A stretch of 64,000 nucleotides of DNA from Streptomyces aureoverticillatus (GTDB taxonomy: Bacteria > Actinomycetota > Actinomycetes > Streptomycetales > Streptomycetaceae). Shown one piece after another: positions 24,316 to 33,041 of this stretch. The stretch's first letter is position 1; each line of letters begins with the position of its first letter. A program made the position numbers and the translations under genes. The stretch spans positions 62,001-126,000 of the forward strand of contig NZ_BMSY01000008.1 of NCBI RefSeq assembly GCF_014649395.1. The letters run 5' to 3'. Below the pieces are notes generated by a model. That model had not been told where the DNA came from, made no database searches, and saw only the letters and a program-made list of their open reading frames with translations.

Positions 24316-24885
24316 GTGCAGGTGCTTCAAGTTCAGCTGGAAGTCGGGCCGGACCCCGCGGAAGTGGGCCGGGCCCGCAGATGGGCGCGCTCACGGCTGG
24401 CCGGGTCGGGCATAGACGCCGATGAGCCGGTGGCCGAGACGCTGATCCTGCTGATCTCGGAGCTCGTCACCAACGCCGTTGTGCACACCGGCTGTCCGGC
24501 GGTCCTGCGCATGCTGCTCCCCGGGGTCCCCGCCGACGAACCCGGCACCGTCCGCGTCGAGGTCGCCGACCGCAGCGCCTGCCCGCCCCGGCCCCGGCAC
24601 GCCGAGGGCGACGACACCAACGGCCGCGGCCTCGAACTCGTCGACGGCCTCGCCGACCGCTGGGGCTGGCGGCACGAGGGCGCCGGCAAGAGCATCTGGT
24701 GCGAGGTCGACCGCTGCGAGGCGGGCGCCCCCGCCGTCACCTTCGACGGGACGACCCACGAAGACGTCGCGTACGACGAGGAGGTCGCGTACGAAGCGGT
24801 CTGGCCCCGCGTCGTGCACGAACCGGCACCACCCCGCCTCGCGCACGAACCGGCGCCGTCCCGCGTCGCGCGCGAACCCGCATGA
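24316..24885 (+). CDS. RsbW-like ATP-binding regulatory protein (HATPase_c)
   Basis: 189 residues. N-box ISELVTNAVVHT at about 48-59 and G-box NGRGLELVDGLADRWG at about 100-115 of the GHKL ATPase/kinase fold. These domains act in streptomycetes as anti-sigma or serine-kinase modules, usually with STAS antagonists. The C-terminal about 45 residues are a repeated Pro/Ala/Glu/Arg tail (EPAPPRLAHEPAPSRVAREPA pattern) unlike the globular part. Start GTG 24316 lies after GGTGTGAGCG; no strong ribosome site. No partner sigma gene is adjacent. Confidence 0.82.
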   Translation: MQVLQVQLEVGPDPAEVGRARRWARSRLAGSGIDADEPVAETLILLISELVTNAVVHTGCPAVLRMLLPGVPADEPGTVRVEVADRSACPPRPRHAEGDDTNGRGLELVDGLADRWGWRHEGAGKSIWCEVDRCEAGAPAVTFDGTTHEDVAYDEEVAYEAVWPRVVHEPAPPRLAHEPAPSRVAREPA

Positions 24886-25435
24886 CCGCATGACCGCCCG
24901 ACCGAAGTCGTGACCGCCCGGCCGGACCCGCGTGATCACCTGACCGAAGCCACGCGGCCGCCCGGCCGCATCCGTGTGACCCCCGACCGCCCCCGCACCC
25001 CTCCTGGTGTCCCGCCGCACCGCACCGCCGCCCCGCGCTCCCGCACCGCCCGCCGTGCCGACGTATGCGCCGTCCCGTGCCCCGATGCGCGGCCGTGCGC
25101 GGGCCCGAGCAAAAGCGGCAAACCCCGTAAATCCCCGGCACGGTGTTGACGTACCGTGACCAATTGATCACGCTGTTGTGCAGCGATTCGCCGCGAGGGG
25201 ACGCCGAGGGGCGCCGGTGCCTGTGGCCCGCTCCTTGGCGAGGTGCGAATCGTGATTCGGCGTGGTGGCCCTTCAGGGCAGCAGGGGGGCGGGGCCCGTA
25301 ACGCCGGAGCCGGATGGCGGCGCGCGGTACAGCGCTCGGGGCGGGCGCCGACGCGCCGCCACCCGACCTCGGAAGAGCGTGACCACAGGAGACCGCGAAG
25401 ACCACAGGGGCCCGCGAGCTCAGAAGGTCGCGAAC
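24886..25435. other. Intergenic region, no recognised gene
   Basis: 550 bp between a + strand regulator and the - strand cyclase gene. Six-frame inspection gives only GC-rich open frames without family resemblance. A short low-GC island at 25140-25180 contains GTGACCAATTGATCAC (arms GTGA/TCAC) next to TTGACG, which could be a promoter or operator. Otherwise nothing stands out. Confidence 0.4.
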
Positions 25436-26380
25436 TTAGAAGATCGCGACCGGCGCCACCGGCGAGCCCGTCGCGCCGGTGAAGGGCTCCGGTGTCGCCG
25501 ACAGCAGGAAGCCGTGCCGCCGCTCCTCTCCACAGGCTGTGGACAACTCCTCGAGATTCCAGTTCTGCCCCTGCGGCATGCCCATCTCGACCAGGTGCAG
25601 GGCGTGCACCGGCAGCCACAGGTTCTCGATCTCCGGCGGAAAGATCTCGAAGGTCAGCGTGTCATTGGCGACCGCCGCCACGTCCCGGGCGTGGAACCAC
25701 TCCGGCGTCCGCACCGAAAGCCCCGGCGAGGGAAAGGCGTAACCCTGCCTGTCGCCCGCCAGATACGCCTGGAGCTGGCCCGTCCGTACGAGGACGATGT
25801 CACCGGAGCCGACCGTGACACCCCCGAACTCCTCGGCCTCGTCGAGGTCTTCGGGCGTCACCGCGTGGTCGGCGGGCAGCCGGTCCAGGCCCTTGGCGCG
25901 GGCCACGTCCAGGAGCACGCCGCGCGAGACGACGTGCGCGGCCGTGGCGATGGAGCTGAACCGGGCGCCCTCGTGGGCCGTGATCGTGTCCGCGGGGCGG
26001 CCGTTGTAGATCCGGCCCGAGTGCGAGGCGTGCGGCAGCGCGTCCCAGTGCGTGGCCGCCTGGAGGCCCATCGTGACGACGTCGTCGCTGGTGGCGACCG
26101 AATCCGGGCCGACAAGGGGCTGGTTGATCTGCACCATCGTGTGCAGCGGATTGACGCGGCCCGGGATCATGCCCGTCTGTACGCCGTCCTGGCGCAGCGG
26201 CAGCGCGAGCGGGACCCGGCGGCCCGTGCGGACCGTGGCGGCGGCCGCGCGTACCACCTCGTCGGTGATCAGGTTCAGGGTGCCGATCTCGTCGTCGGCG
26301 CCCCAGCGGCCCCAGTTGTTGACGCGCTCGGCGAGGTCGAGGAACTCCGGCGGCATGGCCGGCGTGGTCGGCGCTGACAT
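25436..26380 (-). CDS. Cyclase-family hydrolase (kynurenine formamidase-like)
   Basis: 314 residues from ATG 26380 (GGGGAG six bases upstream). The metal-binding signature of the cyclase/KynB family is seen as ATHWDALPHASH at about residues 112-123, with further conserved LVRTGQ and TPEWFHARDV blocks. Members hydrolyse amides, esters or cyclic acyl intermediates using a bound divalent metal. Divergent from the SDR-dehydrogenase operon across an operator-like palindrome, so probably part of the same catabolic regulon, for instance opening a lactone or cyclic ketone product (inference). Confidence 0.85.
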   Translation of the reverse strand: MSAPTTPAMPPEFLDLAERVNNWGRWGADDEIGTLNLITDEVVRAAAATVRTGRRVPLALPLRQDGVQTGMIPGRVNPLHTMVQINQPLVGPDSVATSDDVVTMGLQAATHWDALPHASHSGRIYNGRPADTITAHEGARFSSIATAAHVVSRGVLLDVARAKGLDRLPADHAVTPEDLDEAEEFGGVTVGSGDIVLVRTGQLQAYLAGDRQGYAFPSPGLSVRTPEWFHARDVAAVANDTLTFEIFPPEIENLWLPVHALHLVEMGMPQGQNWNLEELSTACGEERRHGFLLSATPEPFTGATGSPVAPVAIF

Positions 26381-26427
26381 GAGTGCTCCCCGGGGCTTGT
26401 CTTCCGGTGTCTGGCGGGTCATAAAAT

Positions 26428-26442
26428 CTAACGGTCCGTCAG
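26428..26442. promoter_or_regulatory. Catabolic operator candidate, site 3
   Basis: CTAACGGTCCGTCAG in the 83-bp gap between the divergent cyclase (start 26380) and SDR (start 26464) genes; one mismatch from the perfect palindrome. Confidence 0.75.
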
Positions 26443-26463
26443 AAACCGCGGGAAGGGGCCGGT

Positions 26464-27417
26464 GTGGGGAACTTCTTGGCAGGCAAGGTGGTGGCCGTCA
26501 CCGGCGCCGGGCGGGGCATCGGCCGGGCGGTCGCGCTCGCCGCGGCGGCCGAGGGCGCCAAGGTCGTCGTCAACGACTACGGAGTGTCGATCGAGGGCGG
26601 CGAGCCCACGAGCGAGGTGGCCGCGGCCGTCGTCAAGGAGATCGAGGCGGCCGGCGGCGAGGCGGTGGCCGTCGCCGACGACATCTCCACGATGGCGGGT
26701 GGGCAGCGGATCGTCGACGTGGCCCTCGCCGAGTACGGGCGCGTGGACGGCGTCGTGTGCGTCGCCGGGATCCTGCGCGAGCGGATGCTGTTCAACATGT
26801 CCGAGGAGGAGTGGGACCCCGTCGTCGCCACCCACCTGAAGGGCACCTTCACCGTCTTCCGGGCCGCGTCCGCCGTCATGCGCAAGCAGGGCTCGGGCAC
26901 CCTCATCGGCTTCACCAGCGGCAACCACCAGGGCTCCGTCGCCCAGGCCAACTACAGCGCCGCCAAGGGCGGCATCATCTCGCTGGTGCGCAGCGCCGCG
27001 CTCGGCCTGCACAAGTACGGCGTCACCGCCAACGCCGTCGCACCCGTCGCCCGCACCCGGATGTCCGCCAACGTCCCCATGGAGCTGGCGGAGATCGGGG
27101 AGCCGGGGGACGTGGCCGCCCTCGTCGTCTACCTGCTCAGCGACCGGGCCCGGCAGGAGAGGATCACCGGGCAGGTGTACACGATCGCCGGGCCGAAGAT
27201 CGCGGTCTGGGCGCAGCCGCGCGAGCTGCGCGCCGGGTACGCCGACGGCGGCTGGACGCCCGAGAAGATCGCCGACTTCCTGCCCGGGACGGTGGGCACC
27301 GATCCGATGCCGCTGCTGGCGCGGTTGGAGGAGATGGCGCGGGCGGCCGCGGCGAAGGACCGGCCCAACGCGGCGGCGGACGCCGAGGCCGGGCCCGCCT
27401 CCGGCTCCAACGCCTAG
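26464..27417 (+). CDS. Short-chain dehydrogenase/reductase
   Basis: 317 residues. Rossmann motif TGAGRGIGR at about 13-21, the NDYG segment, the N-N-A-G equivalent VCVAGIL, and catalytic YSAAK at about 163-167. The C-terminal extension (about 235-317) resembles the long SDRs related to the dehydrogenase domain of peroxisomal multifunctional enzyme, which oxidise 3-hydroxyacyl-CoA or hydroxysteroid substrates. GTG 26464 is preceded by GGAAGGGG. First gene of a three-gene operon with an acyl-CoA dehydrogenase and a zinc alcohol dehydrogenase, directly behind operator site 3. Confidence 0.9.
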   Translation: MGNFLAGKVVAVTGAGRGIGRAVALAAAAEGAKVVVNDYGVSIEGGEPTSEVAAAVVKEIEAAGGEAVAVADDISTMAGGQRIVDVALAEYGRVDGVVCVAGILRERMLFNMSEEEWDPVVATHLKGTFTVFRAASAVMRKQGSGTLIGFTSGNHQGSVAQANYSAAKGGIISLVRSAALGLHKYGVTANAVAPVARTRMSANVPMELAEIGEPGDVAALVVYLLSDRARQERITGQVYTIAGPKIAVWAQPRELRAGYADGGWTPEKIADFLPGTVGTDPMPLLARLEEMARAAAAKDRPNAAADAEAGPASGSNA

Positions 27418-27425
27418 GCCCCGCC

Positions 27426-28754
27426 GTGGACTTCGGGTTCGGGCCCGCCGACGAGGAGTTCCGGCGGGAGGCGCGGGCGTGGCTGGAGGAGCATCTGACC
27501 GGCGAGTTCGCGGCGGCCGCGGGGCGGGGCGGGCCGGGCAGCGAGCACGAGCGCGGGGACGTGCGGCGGGCGTGGGAGCGGGAGTTGGGGCGGGGTGGGT
27601 GGATCGGGATCGGGTGGGATGTGCCGGACACTCCTGAGGCCGAAGGTGTCTTGGATACCCCTGAGGCCAGGGGGGCCGGGAAAACTCGGGGCGCCGCGCC
27701 GACGGCCTACGGGACGCGGCGGCGGGCCTCGCTGACCCAGCAGGTCGTGTGGGCCGAGGAGTACGCGCGCGTGCGCGCGCCCGCCCGGTGCGGCCATGTC
27801 GGGGAGAATCTGCTGGCGCCCACCCTCCTCGCGTACGGCACCCGGGAGCAGCGGGACGAGTTCCTGCCGCCCATCGCGCGCGGTGAGGCGCTGTGGTGCC
27901 AGGGCTACAGCGAACCGGGCGCCGGCTCGGACCTGGCGGGCGTACGCACCACGGCCGTACGGGAGGAGAACGGCGGCGGCGCGCAAGGGACGTACCGCGT
28001 CACCGGACAGAAGATCTGGACGTCCCTCGCGCACGAGGCCGACTGGTGCTTCGTGCTCGCCCGCACGGAACCGGGCTCGCGGCGCCACCACGGCCTGTCC
28101 TTCCTGCTCGTCCCCATGGACCAGCCCGGCCGGATCGAGGTGCGCCCGATCCGGCAGCTCACCGGCACGAGCGAGTTCAACGAGGTCTTCTTCGACGGGG
28201 CACGCGCGCGCGCCGCCCACGTGGTCGGCGGCGAGGGCAACGGCTGGCGGGTCGCCATGGGGCTGCTCGGCTTCGAGCGCGGCGTGTCCACGCTGGCCCA
28301 GCAGATCGGCTTCGCCCAGGAACTGGACCGGGTCGTGCGGGAGGCCCTGCGCGCCGGCGCCGCGGCCGATCCGGTGCTGCGGGACCGCCTGACGCGGCAG
28401 TGGGCCGACCTGCGCGTCATGCGCTGGAACGCCCTGCGCACGTTGGGGAGTTCGGGCGGCGGCGGCGGTGGCGGAGACGATGGATCGCCCAGCGTGGCCA
28501 AGCTGCTGTGGGGCGGCTGGCACCAGCGGCTCGGCGAGCTGGCGATGGCCGTGCGCGGGACGGCGGCCGCCGTCGGCCCCGCGGACTGGAGCGCGGACGC
28601 GCCGTACGAACTGGACGCGCTCCAGCGGCTCTTCCTCTTCTCGCGCGCCGACACCGTGTACGGCGGCTCGGACGAGATCCAGCGGAACATCATCGCCGAG
28701 CGCGTGCTCGGTCTGCCGAGAGAGGCCAAGGGGCCGGTGAGGGGTGCGCCATGA
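27426..28754 (+). CDS. Acyl-CoA dehydrogenase
   Basis: 442 residues from GTG 27426, eight bases after the SDR stop. Standard motifs: WCQGYSEPGAGSDLAGVRT, VTGQKIWTSLAHEADW, FNEVFFDGARA, GFERGVSTL and the C-terminal YGGSDEIQRNIIAERVLGLP. Longer than average because of two inserts: an acidic/Thr segment at about 75-100 and a Gly run (GSSGGGGGGGDDGS) near 345-358. Ends overlapping the zinc alcohol dehydrogenase ATG. Likely oxidises a branched or alicyclic acyl-CoA within the SDR operon. Confidence 0.9.
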   Translation: MDFGFGPADEEFRREARAWLEEHLTGEFAAAAGRGGPGSEHERGDVRRAWERELGRGGWIGIGWDVPDTPEAEGVLDTPEARGAGKTRGAAPTAYGTRRRASLTQQVVWAEEYARVRAPARCGHVGENLLAPTLLAYGTREQRDEFLPPIARGEALWCQGYSEPGAGSDLAGVRTTAVREENGGGAQGTYRVTGQKIWTSLAHEADWCFVLARTEPGSRRHHGLSFLLVPMDQPGRIEVRPIRQLTGTSEFNEVFFDGARARAAHVVGGEGNGWRVAMGLLGFERGVSTLAQQIGFAQELDRVVREALRAGAAADPVLRDRLTRQWADLRVMRWNALRTLGSSGGGGGGGDDGSPSVAKLLWGGWHQRLGELAMAVRGTAAAVGPADWSADAPYELDALQRLFLFSRADTVYGGSDEIQRNIIAERVLGLPREAKGPVRGAP

Positions 28755-29800
28755 GAGGCGTGGTGTTCGACGGGGCGCGGGCGGAGGTCGTCGACGACCT
28801 GGAGATACGCGACCCGGGGCCGGGGGAGGTCCTGGTGGCCGTCGCGGCGGCCGGGCTGTGCCACAGCGACCTGTCCGTGATCGACGGGACGATTCCGTTC
28901 CCGCCGCCCGTGGTGCTCGGGCACGAGGGCGCGGGCGTCGTCGAGGCCATCGGCGCGGGCGTCACGCACGTCGCGCCCGGCGACCACGTGGCCCTGTCCA
29001 CCCTCGCCAGCTGCGGGGCCTGCGCACAGTGCGACCGGGGCCGACCGACCATGTGCCGCAAGGCCATAGGCATGCCCCAACAGCCGTTCTCCCGGGCCGG
29101 GAAGCCGCTGTACCAGTTCGCCGCGAACTCCGCGTTCGCCGAACGCACCCTCGTCAAGGCCGTGCAGGCCGTGAAGATCCCCAAGGAGATCCCGCTGACG
29201 TCGGCCGCGCTCATCGGGTGCGGAGTCGTCACCGGCGTCGGCGCCGCGCTCAACCGCGCCCGGGTCGCGCACGGCGACTCCGTCGTCGTCATCGGCACCG
29301 GCGGCATCGGCCTCAACGTCCTGCAGGGCGCGCGGCTCGCGGGCGCCACGACCCTCGTGGCCGTCGACGCCAACCCGGAGAAGGAGCAGGTGGCACGGCA
29401 GTTCGGCGCCACGCACTTCCTGCCGTCGGCGGACGGCGTGACCGAGATCCTGCCGAACGGCGCCGACCACGCCTTCGAGTGCGTGGGCCGCGTGGAGCTG
29501 ATCCGCCAGGCCATCGACGTACTCGACCGGCACGGCCAGGCGATCCTGCTCGGCGTGCCGCCCGCGAAGGCCGAGGCGTCGTTCCTGGTGTCGTCGCTGT
29601 TCCTGGACAAGGCGATCCTCGGCTGCCGGTACGGATCGGCGCGCCCGCAGCGGGACTTCGCGCTGTACGCCGACCTGTACCTGGCGGGCTGCCTGCTGCT
29701 CGACGAACTCGTGACGCGGACGTACCCGGTTGAGGAGTTCGGGCTGGCGCGGGCGGACGCGGAGGAAGGGCGGGTGGCGCGGGGGGTGTTGGTGTTCTGA
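28751..29800 (+). CDS. Zinc-dependent alcohol dehydrogenase (MDR superfamily)
   Basis: 349 residues. Catalytic-zinc ligands appear in CHSDLS and LGHEGAGVVE, and structural-zinc cysteines in CGACAQCDRGRPTMC. The nucleotide-binding GTGGIGLNVLQGA lies at about 178-190. Class III/benzyl-alcohol-type NAD-dependent ADH. ATG 28751 overlaps the stop of the preceding acyl-CoA dehydrogenase. As the last gene of the operator-controlled SDR operon it may oxidise an alcohol intermediate of the pathway. Confidence 0.92.
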   Translation: MRGVVFDGARAEVVDDLEIRDPGPGEVLVAVAAAGLCHSDLSVIDGTIPFPPPVVLGHEGAGVVEAIGAGVTHVAPGDHVALSTLASCGACAQCDRGRPTMCRKAIGMPQQPFSRAGKPLYQFAANSAFAERTLVKAVQAVKIPKEIPLTSAALIGCGVVTGVGAALNRARVAHGDSVVVIGTGGIGLNVLQGARLAGATTLVAVDANPEKEQVARQFGATHFLPSADGVTEILPNGADHAFECVGRVELIRQAIDVLDRHGQAILLGVPPAKAEASFLVSSLFLDKAILGCRYGSARPQRDFALYADLYLAGCLLLDELVTRTYPVEEFGLARADAEEGRVARGVLVF

Positions 29801-29920
29801 GTGTTCTCGGCGGCGGTGCGGCGGTGCGGCGGGCGCTGTGGCGGGTGGCGCCGAGGGCTGTGCGCCGGGCGCGGGAAAAGCCCTGGGGCGTTGTCAGTGC
29901 CGTGACTTACCTTCGTACGC

Positions 29921-31186
29921 ATGAGCTATCGCGACATCGCATCGCGGCGGACCCTCGCCTGGGCTGCCGTGGCCGTGGGCGCCCGGATGCCCGTGGCCAT
30001 GGCGCCGCTCGCCGTCGTGTTCCTCGTCCGCGAGCGCGAGGGTGGGTACACGCTGGGCGCGATGCTCGCCGCGGTGTACGTGATCGGTGAGATCGCCGGC
30101 GCCCCGCTGCTCGGCATGCGGATGCGGGCCGAGCGGGCCAGGCCGCAGCTCGCGGCCGGCCTGGCGGTGGGCGCCGTGGGCTTCGCGGCGCTCGGCGCGC
30201 TGCCGGACGCGCACGCCGGCGTGCTCGCGGTCGGTGCGTTCGTCGCGGGCGCGGCCCCGGCCGCCGCGCCCGGCGGGCTGCGCGCGCTGCTCAACAGCCT
30301 GGTCCCGGAGAAGTCCGTGCCGCAGGCGATGTCCGCGGAATCCGTGCTGATCTTCCTCATATGGGCGGTCGCCCCGGCCGCCGTCACCGGCCTCGCGCTC
30401 GGCGTCGCGCCCGGCCTGCCCCTGCTGCTCGCCGCCGCCCTGATGGCGCTGTCCGTGGCCGGGCTGTGGCTGCTGCCCGAGGGCTGGCAGGCGGACGAGT
30501 CCGACCGGGACGGCGAGTCGATGCTGCGCATCATGGCCCGCGCCTGGCCGGTGTACGTGACCGGGGCGGCCGGCCTCTCGCTCCTGGCCCTCGCCGAGTT
30601 GGTGCTGCCCGCGCTCCTGGAGCAGCGCTCCATATCCGTCGGCATGTCGGGCCCGCTGCTGGCCGGGCTCGCGGTGGGCTCGGCGGTCGGCTCGTTCGTG
30701 TACGGCCTGCGGACGTGGCCGGGGCGGCTGCGCACGCAGAGCCTGGTCCTGATGCTCTCCGTCAGCGGCTGCCTGGCCGTCGTCGCCCTGCTGCCGACGG
30801 CGGCGTGGCTGGCCGTCGGCCTGACGGTCGCGGGCTTCCTCCAGGCGGGCTCGATGCTCACCCGGAACCTGACCTTGCGCGAGGTCCTGCCGCCGAGTGC
30901 GCTCGCCGCGGGCTATTCGGTGATGTACGCGGCGATCGGTGCGGGTTATGCGGCCAGCGGGTCGCTGGCCGGCGCCCTCCTCAGCGTGACGACGCCGTCG
31001 AACGCGATCCTGGCCGGGGTGGGGCTGTCCGTGGTGCTGGCCCTGGTGGGCGGGTTGGCGGAGGTGCGGCCGGCGCCCCCGCGGGTCGCGGGAGCGGTAG
31101 GCCCTGCCGGGGGCTCCCCAAGCCCGCCCCTTCCCGAAACTGGGGCTCCGCCCCAGACCCCGCTCCTCAAACGCCGGAGGGGCTAG
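29921..31186 (+). CDS. MFS transporter
   Basis: 421 residues with about 11-12 predicted helices, with alternating Ala/Leu/Val/Gly stretches from residue 10 to 385 and a charged central loop at about 185-195. Typical of small drug-efflux-like MFS proteins, but no substrate-specific signature was recognised. The last about 30 residues (from GPAGGSP onward, ending LLKRRRG) are encoded by a dispersed intergenic repeat: the native stop seems to have been lost and the first in-frame TAG lies inside the repeat. Monocistronic; no operator palindrome upstream. Confidence 0.88.
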   Translation: MSYRDIASRRTLAWAAVAVGARMPVAMAPLAVVFLVREREGGYTLGAMLAAVYVIGEIAGAPLLGMRMRAERARPQLAAGLAVGAVGFAALGALPDAHAGVLAVGAFVAGAAPAAAPGGLRALLNSLVPEKSVPQAMSAESVLIFLIWAVAPAAVTGLALGVAPGLPLLLAAALMALSVAGLWLLPEGWQADESDRDGESMLRIMARAWPVYVTGAAGLSLLALAELVLPALLEQRSISVGMSGPLLAGLAVGSAVGSFVYGLRTWPGRLRTQSLVLMLSVSGCLAVVALLPTAAWLAVGLTVAGFLQAGSMLTRNLTLREVLPPSALAAGYSVMYAAIGAGYAASGSLAGALLSVTTPSNAILAGVGLSVVLALVGGLAEVRPAPPRVAGAVGPAGGSPSPPLPETGAPPQTPLLKRRRG

Positions 31187-31312
31187 AAACTCACCGGCGC
31201 GATCTCCGCCCGAAGGGCGAAAAGGGCGGGTGGGAAATGGCCCGTCCGGCGATTGAGGACGAGCCGCGGAGCGGCGATGTCGGGGGTCCGGGGGCGGAGC
31301 CCCGGGGCTACG
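31101..31312. repeat. Dispersed streptomycete intergenic repeat, two inverted copies
   Basis: Copy at about 31101-31186 (+ orientation; GCCCCTTCCCGAAACTGGGG, CTCCTCAAACGCCGGAGGGG) overlaps the 3' end of the MFS gene. An inverted copy at about 31240-31312 precedes the GNAT stop. Same family as 3214-3402. Confidence 0.75.
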
Positions 31313-31883
31313 GGACGGGCCGCGTCGCAGGCCGCTTGGCCGCCCGCCACTCCGGGGCGAGGACCGACCAGATCTCCTCGTCGTGGCGCTGCCCCCGGTA
31401 GAGATAACTCTCGCGGAGGACGCCCTCGCGGGTCATGCCGAGGCGGCGGGCCACGGCGATGCTGGGGGCGTTGGCGGCGGAGCACCACCAGTCGACGCGG
31501 TGGATGCCGCGCTCCTCGACGGCCCAGTCGATGAGGGCCCGGCAGGCGCGCGTGACCAGGCCCTTGCCGGCCGCCGCGGGCTCCAGCCAGCAGCCCGCCT
31601 CGGCGGTGCGCTGGGCGAGGTCCATGGTGCGCAGGATGACGGCGCCGACCAGTTCGCCGTGCAGGCGGATGCCGCAGATGCGGCCGGTGTCGGCGGCCGT
31701 CTTGTCGGCGTACGCCTGGAGGTAGGCCCGGCTCGACTCCAGGTCGGTGACGATGTCGGGCAGGCCGTTGTGCCGCCCGATGAACTCCCGCCCCCGGTCG
31801 ATGTGGGCCAGGAACTCGTCGGCCTGCCAGGGCTCCAGCGGGCAGAGCTCCGCGCCGTCGTCACCCAGGGATATCGCGTACAT
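31308..31883 (-). CDS. GNAT acetyltransferase, RimJ/RimL-like
   Basis: 191 residues from ATG 31883 (GGAGG seven bases upstream). The RimJ/RimL pattern of N-terminal-amine acetyltransferases is present: GYWL-equivalent AGCWLEPAAAGKGLVTRACRALIDWA for acetyl-CoA binding, HRVDWWCSAANAPSIAVARRLGM and a terminal YRGQRHDEEIWSVL. Acetylates an amine, perhaps a ribosomal protein N-terminus or a small molecule. Upstream of it on the same strand lies the AraC regulator, with a 75-bp gap. Confidence 0.88.
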   Translation of the reverse strand: MYAISLGDDGAELCPLEPWQADEFLAHIDRGREFIGRHNGLPDIVTDLESSRAYLQAYADKTAADTGRICGIRLHGELVGAVILRTMDLAQRTAEAGCWLEPAAAGKGLVTRACRALIDWAVEERGIHRVDWWCSAANAPSIAVARRLGMTREGVLRESYLYRGQRHDEEIWSVLAPEWRAAKRPATRPVP

Positions 31884-31958
31884 CAACGTCCTCCACAGCA
31901 CTCGCGGTCGCGCTCATTGTCGGGTTCCCTCCGCGACTTGTCGGGTTCTCTCCGCGAC

Positions 31959-32981
31959 TCATCCGGTTTCCTCCGTGGCCCGGAACGTCCGGCGGTACGC
32001 GGTCGGCGTCACCCCGAGGGCCGCCTGCAAGTGCTGCCGCATCGACTGCGCCGTACCGAAGCCCGCGTCCCGCGCGACCTGGTCGACCGACAGCTCGCTG
32101 GACTCCAGGAGATGCCGCGCCCGCTCCACCCGCTGCCGCGTCAGCCACTGCCCGGGGCTGACCCCGACCTCCTCGCGGAAGCGCCGCGTGAACGTGCGCA
32201 CGGACATCGACTCCTGCTCGGCCATGTCGCGCAGCTGGATCGGCTCGTGCAGCCGCCCGAGCGCCCACGCCCGCGCGGCCGTCGTCGTCGCCAACTGCGG
32301 TTCGGGGACCGGGCGTTGGATGTACTGGGCCTGGCCGCCGTCCCGGTGGGGCGGCACGACGGTGCGGCGGGCGACCTCGTTGGCGACCGCGGTGCCGTGG
32401 TCGCGGCGTACGAGATGCAGGCACAGGTCGATGCCGGCGGCGACGCCCGCCGAGGTCAGCACGTCGCCGTCGTCGATGAACAGCACGTCCGCGTCGACCT
32501 TCACCTGCGGGAAGAGCCGCTGGAAGTGGTCGGCGGACGACCAGTGCGTGGTCGCGGGGCGCCCGTCCAGCCGGCCGGCGGCGGCGAGGACGTAACCGCC
32601 GGTGCAGATGGACACCAGGCGGGTGCCGGGCCGCAGGCGCGCGAGGGCGGCGGCCAGCTCGTCGGTGAGCCGGCCCTCCTCGTACACGGGGCCCAGTTCG
32701 TACGAGGCGGGGATGACGAGGGTGTCGGCGGTGGCCAGCGCCTCGGGCCCGTGCTCGACGAGGATCGCGAAGTCCGCGTCCGTGCGGACGGGGCCCGGTG
32801 GCCGGACGGAACAGGTCACGACGTCGTACAGCCGCACGCCCGCGGCGCTCCGGGCGCGCCCGAAGATCCGCTGCGGGATGCCCAGTTCGAAGGGGATGAC
32901 GCCGTCCAGGGCGAGGACGACGACGCGGTGCCGCCGCCCGGCCCGCGCGGGGGCGGCGGGGTCATGCGTACGATCGGCCAT
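31959..32981 (-). CDS. GlxA-family AraC transcriptional regulator with DJ-1/PfpI domain
   Basis: 340 residues. N-terminal DJ-1/PfpI-like amidotransferase fold (about 18-190) with a SICTGGYVLAAAG elbow carrying the Cys. C-terminal double AraC helix-turn-helix (about 235-335; MSVRTFTRRFREEVG and VARDAGFGTAQSMRQHL). Family members sense small metabolites and activate nearby genes. It is divergent from an MFS transporter only 60 bp away, which is the most likely target. Confidence 0.92.
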   Translation of the reverse strand: MADRTHDPAAPARAGRRHRVVVLALDGVIPFELGIPQRIFGRARSAAGVRLYDVVTCSVRPPGPVRTDADFAILVEHGPEALATADTLVIPASYELGPVYEEGRLTDELAAALARLRPGTRLVSICTGGYVLAAAGRLDGRPATTHWSSADHFQRLFPQVKVDADVLFIDDGDVLTSAGVAAGIDLCLHLVRRDHGTAVANEVARRTVVPPHRDGGQAQYIQRPVPEPQLATTTAARAWALGRLHEPIQLRDMAEQESMSVRTFTRRFREEVGVSPGQWLTRQRVERARHLLESSELSVDQVARDAGFGTAQSMRQHLQAALGVTPTAYRRTFRATEETG

Positions 32982-33041
32982 GGCCCGATCCTAGCGAACG
33001 CTGTCCCTCGGGCCACTCGTCCGTGATGATCGGTGCCACGG

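Noticed and set aside
24234..24425. Short + strand ORF before the HATPase gene
   Set aside because: Overlaps the regulator in another frame and has no conserved features.
24936..25405. Open frames on the - strand in the 24886-25435 gap
   Set aside because: Mutually overlapping, Arg/Ala-rich, no ribosome sites and no recognisable family.
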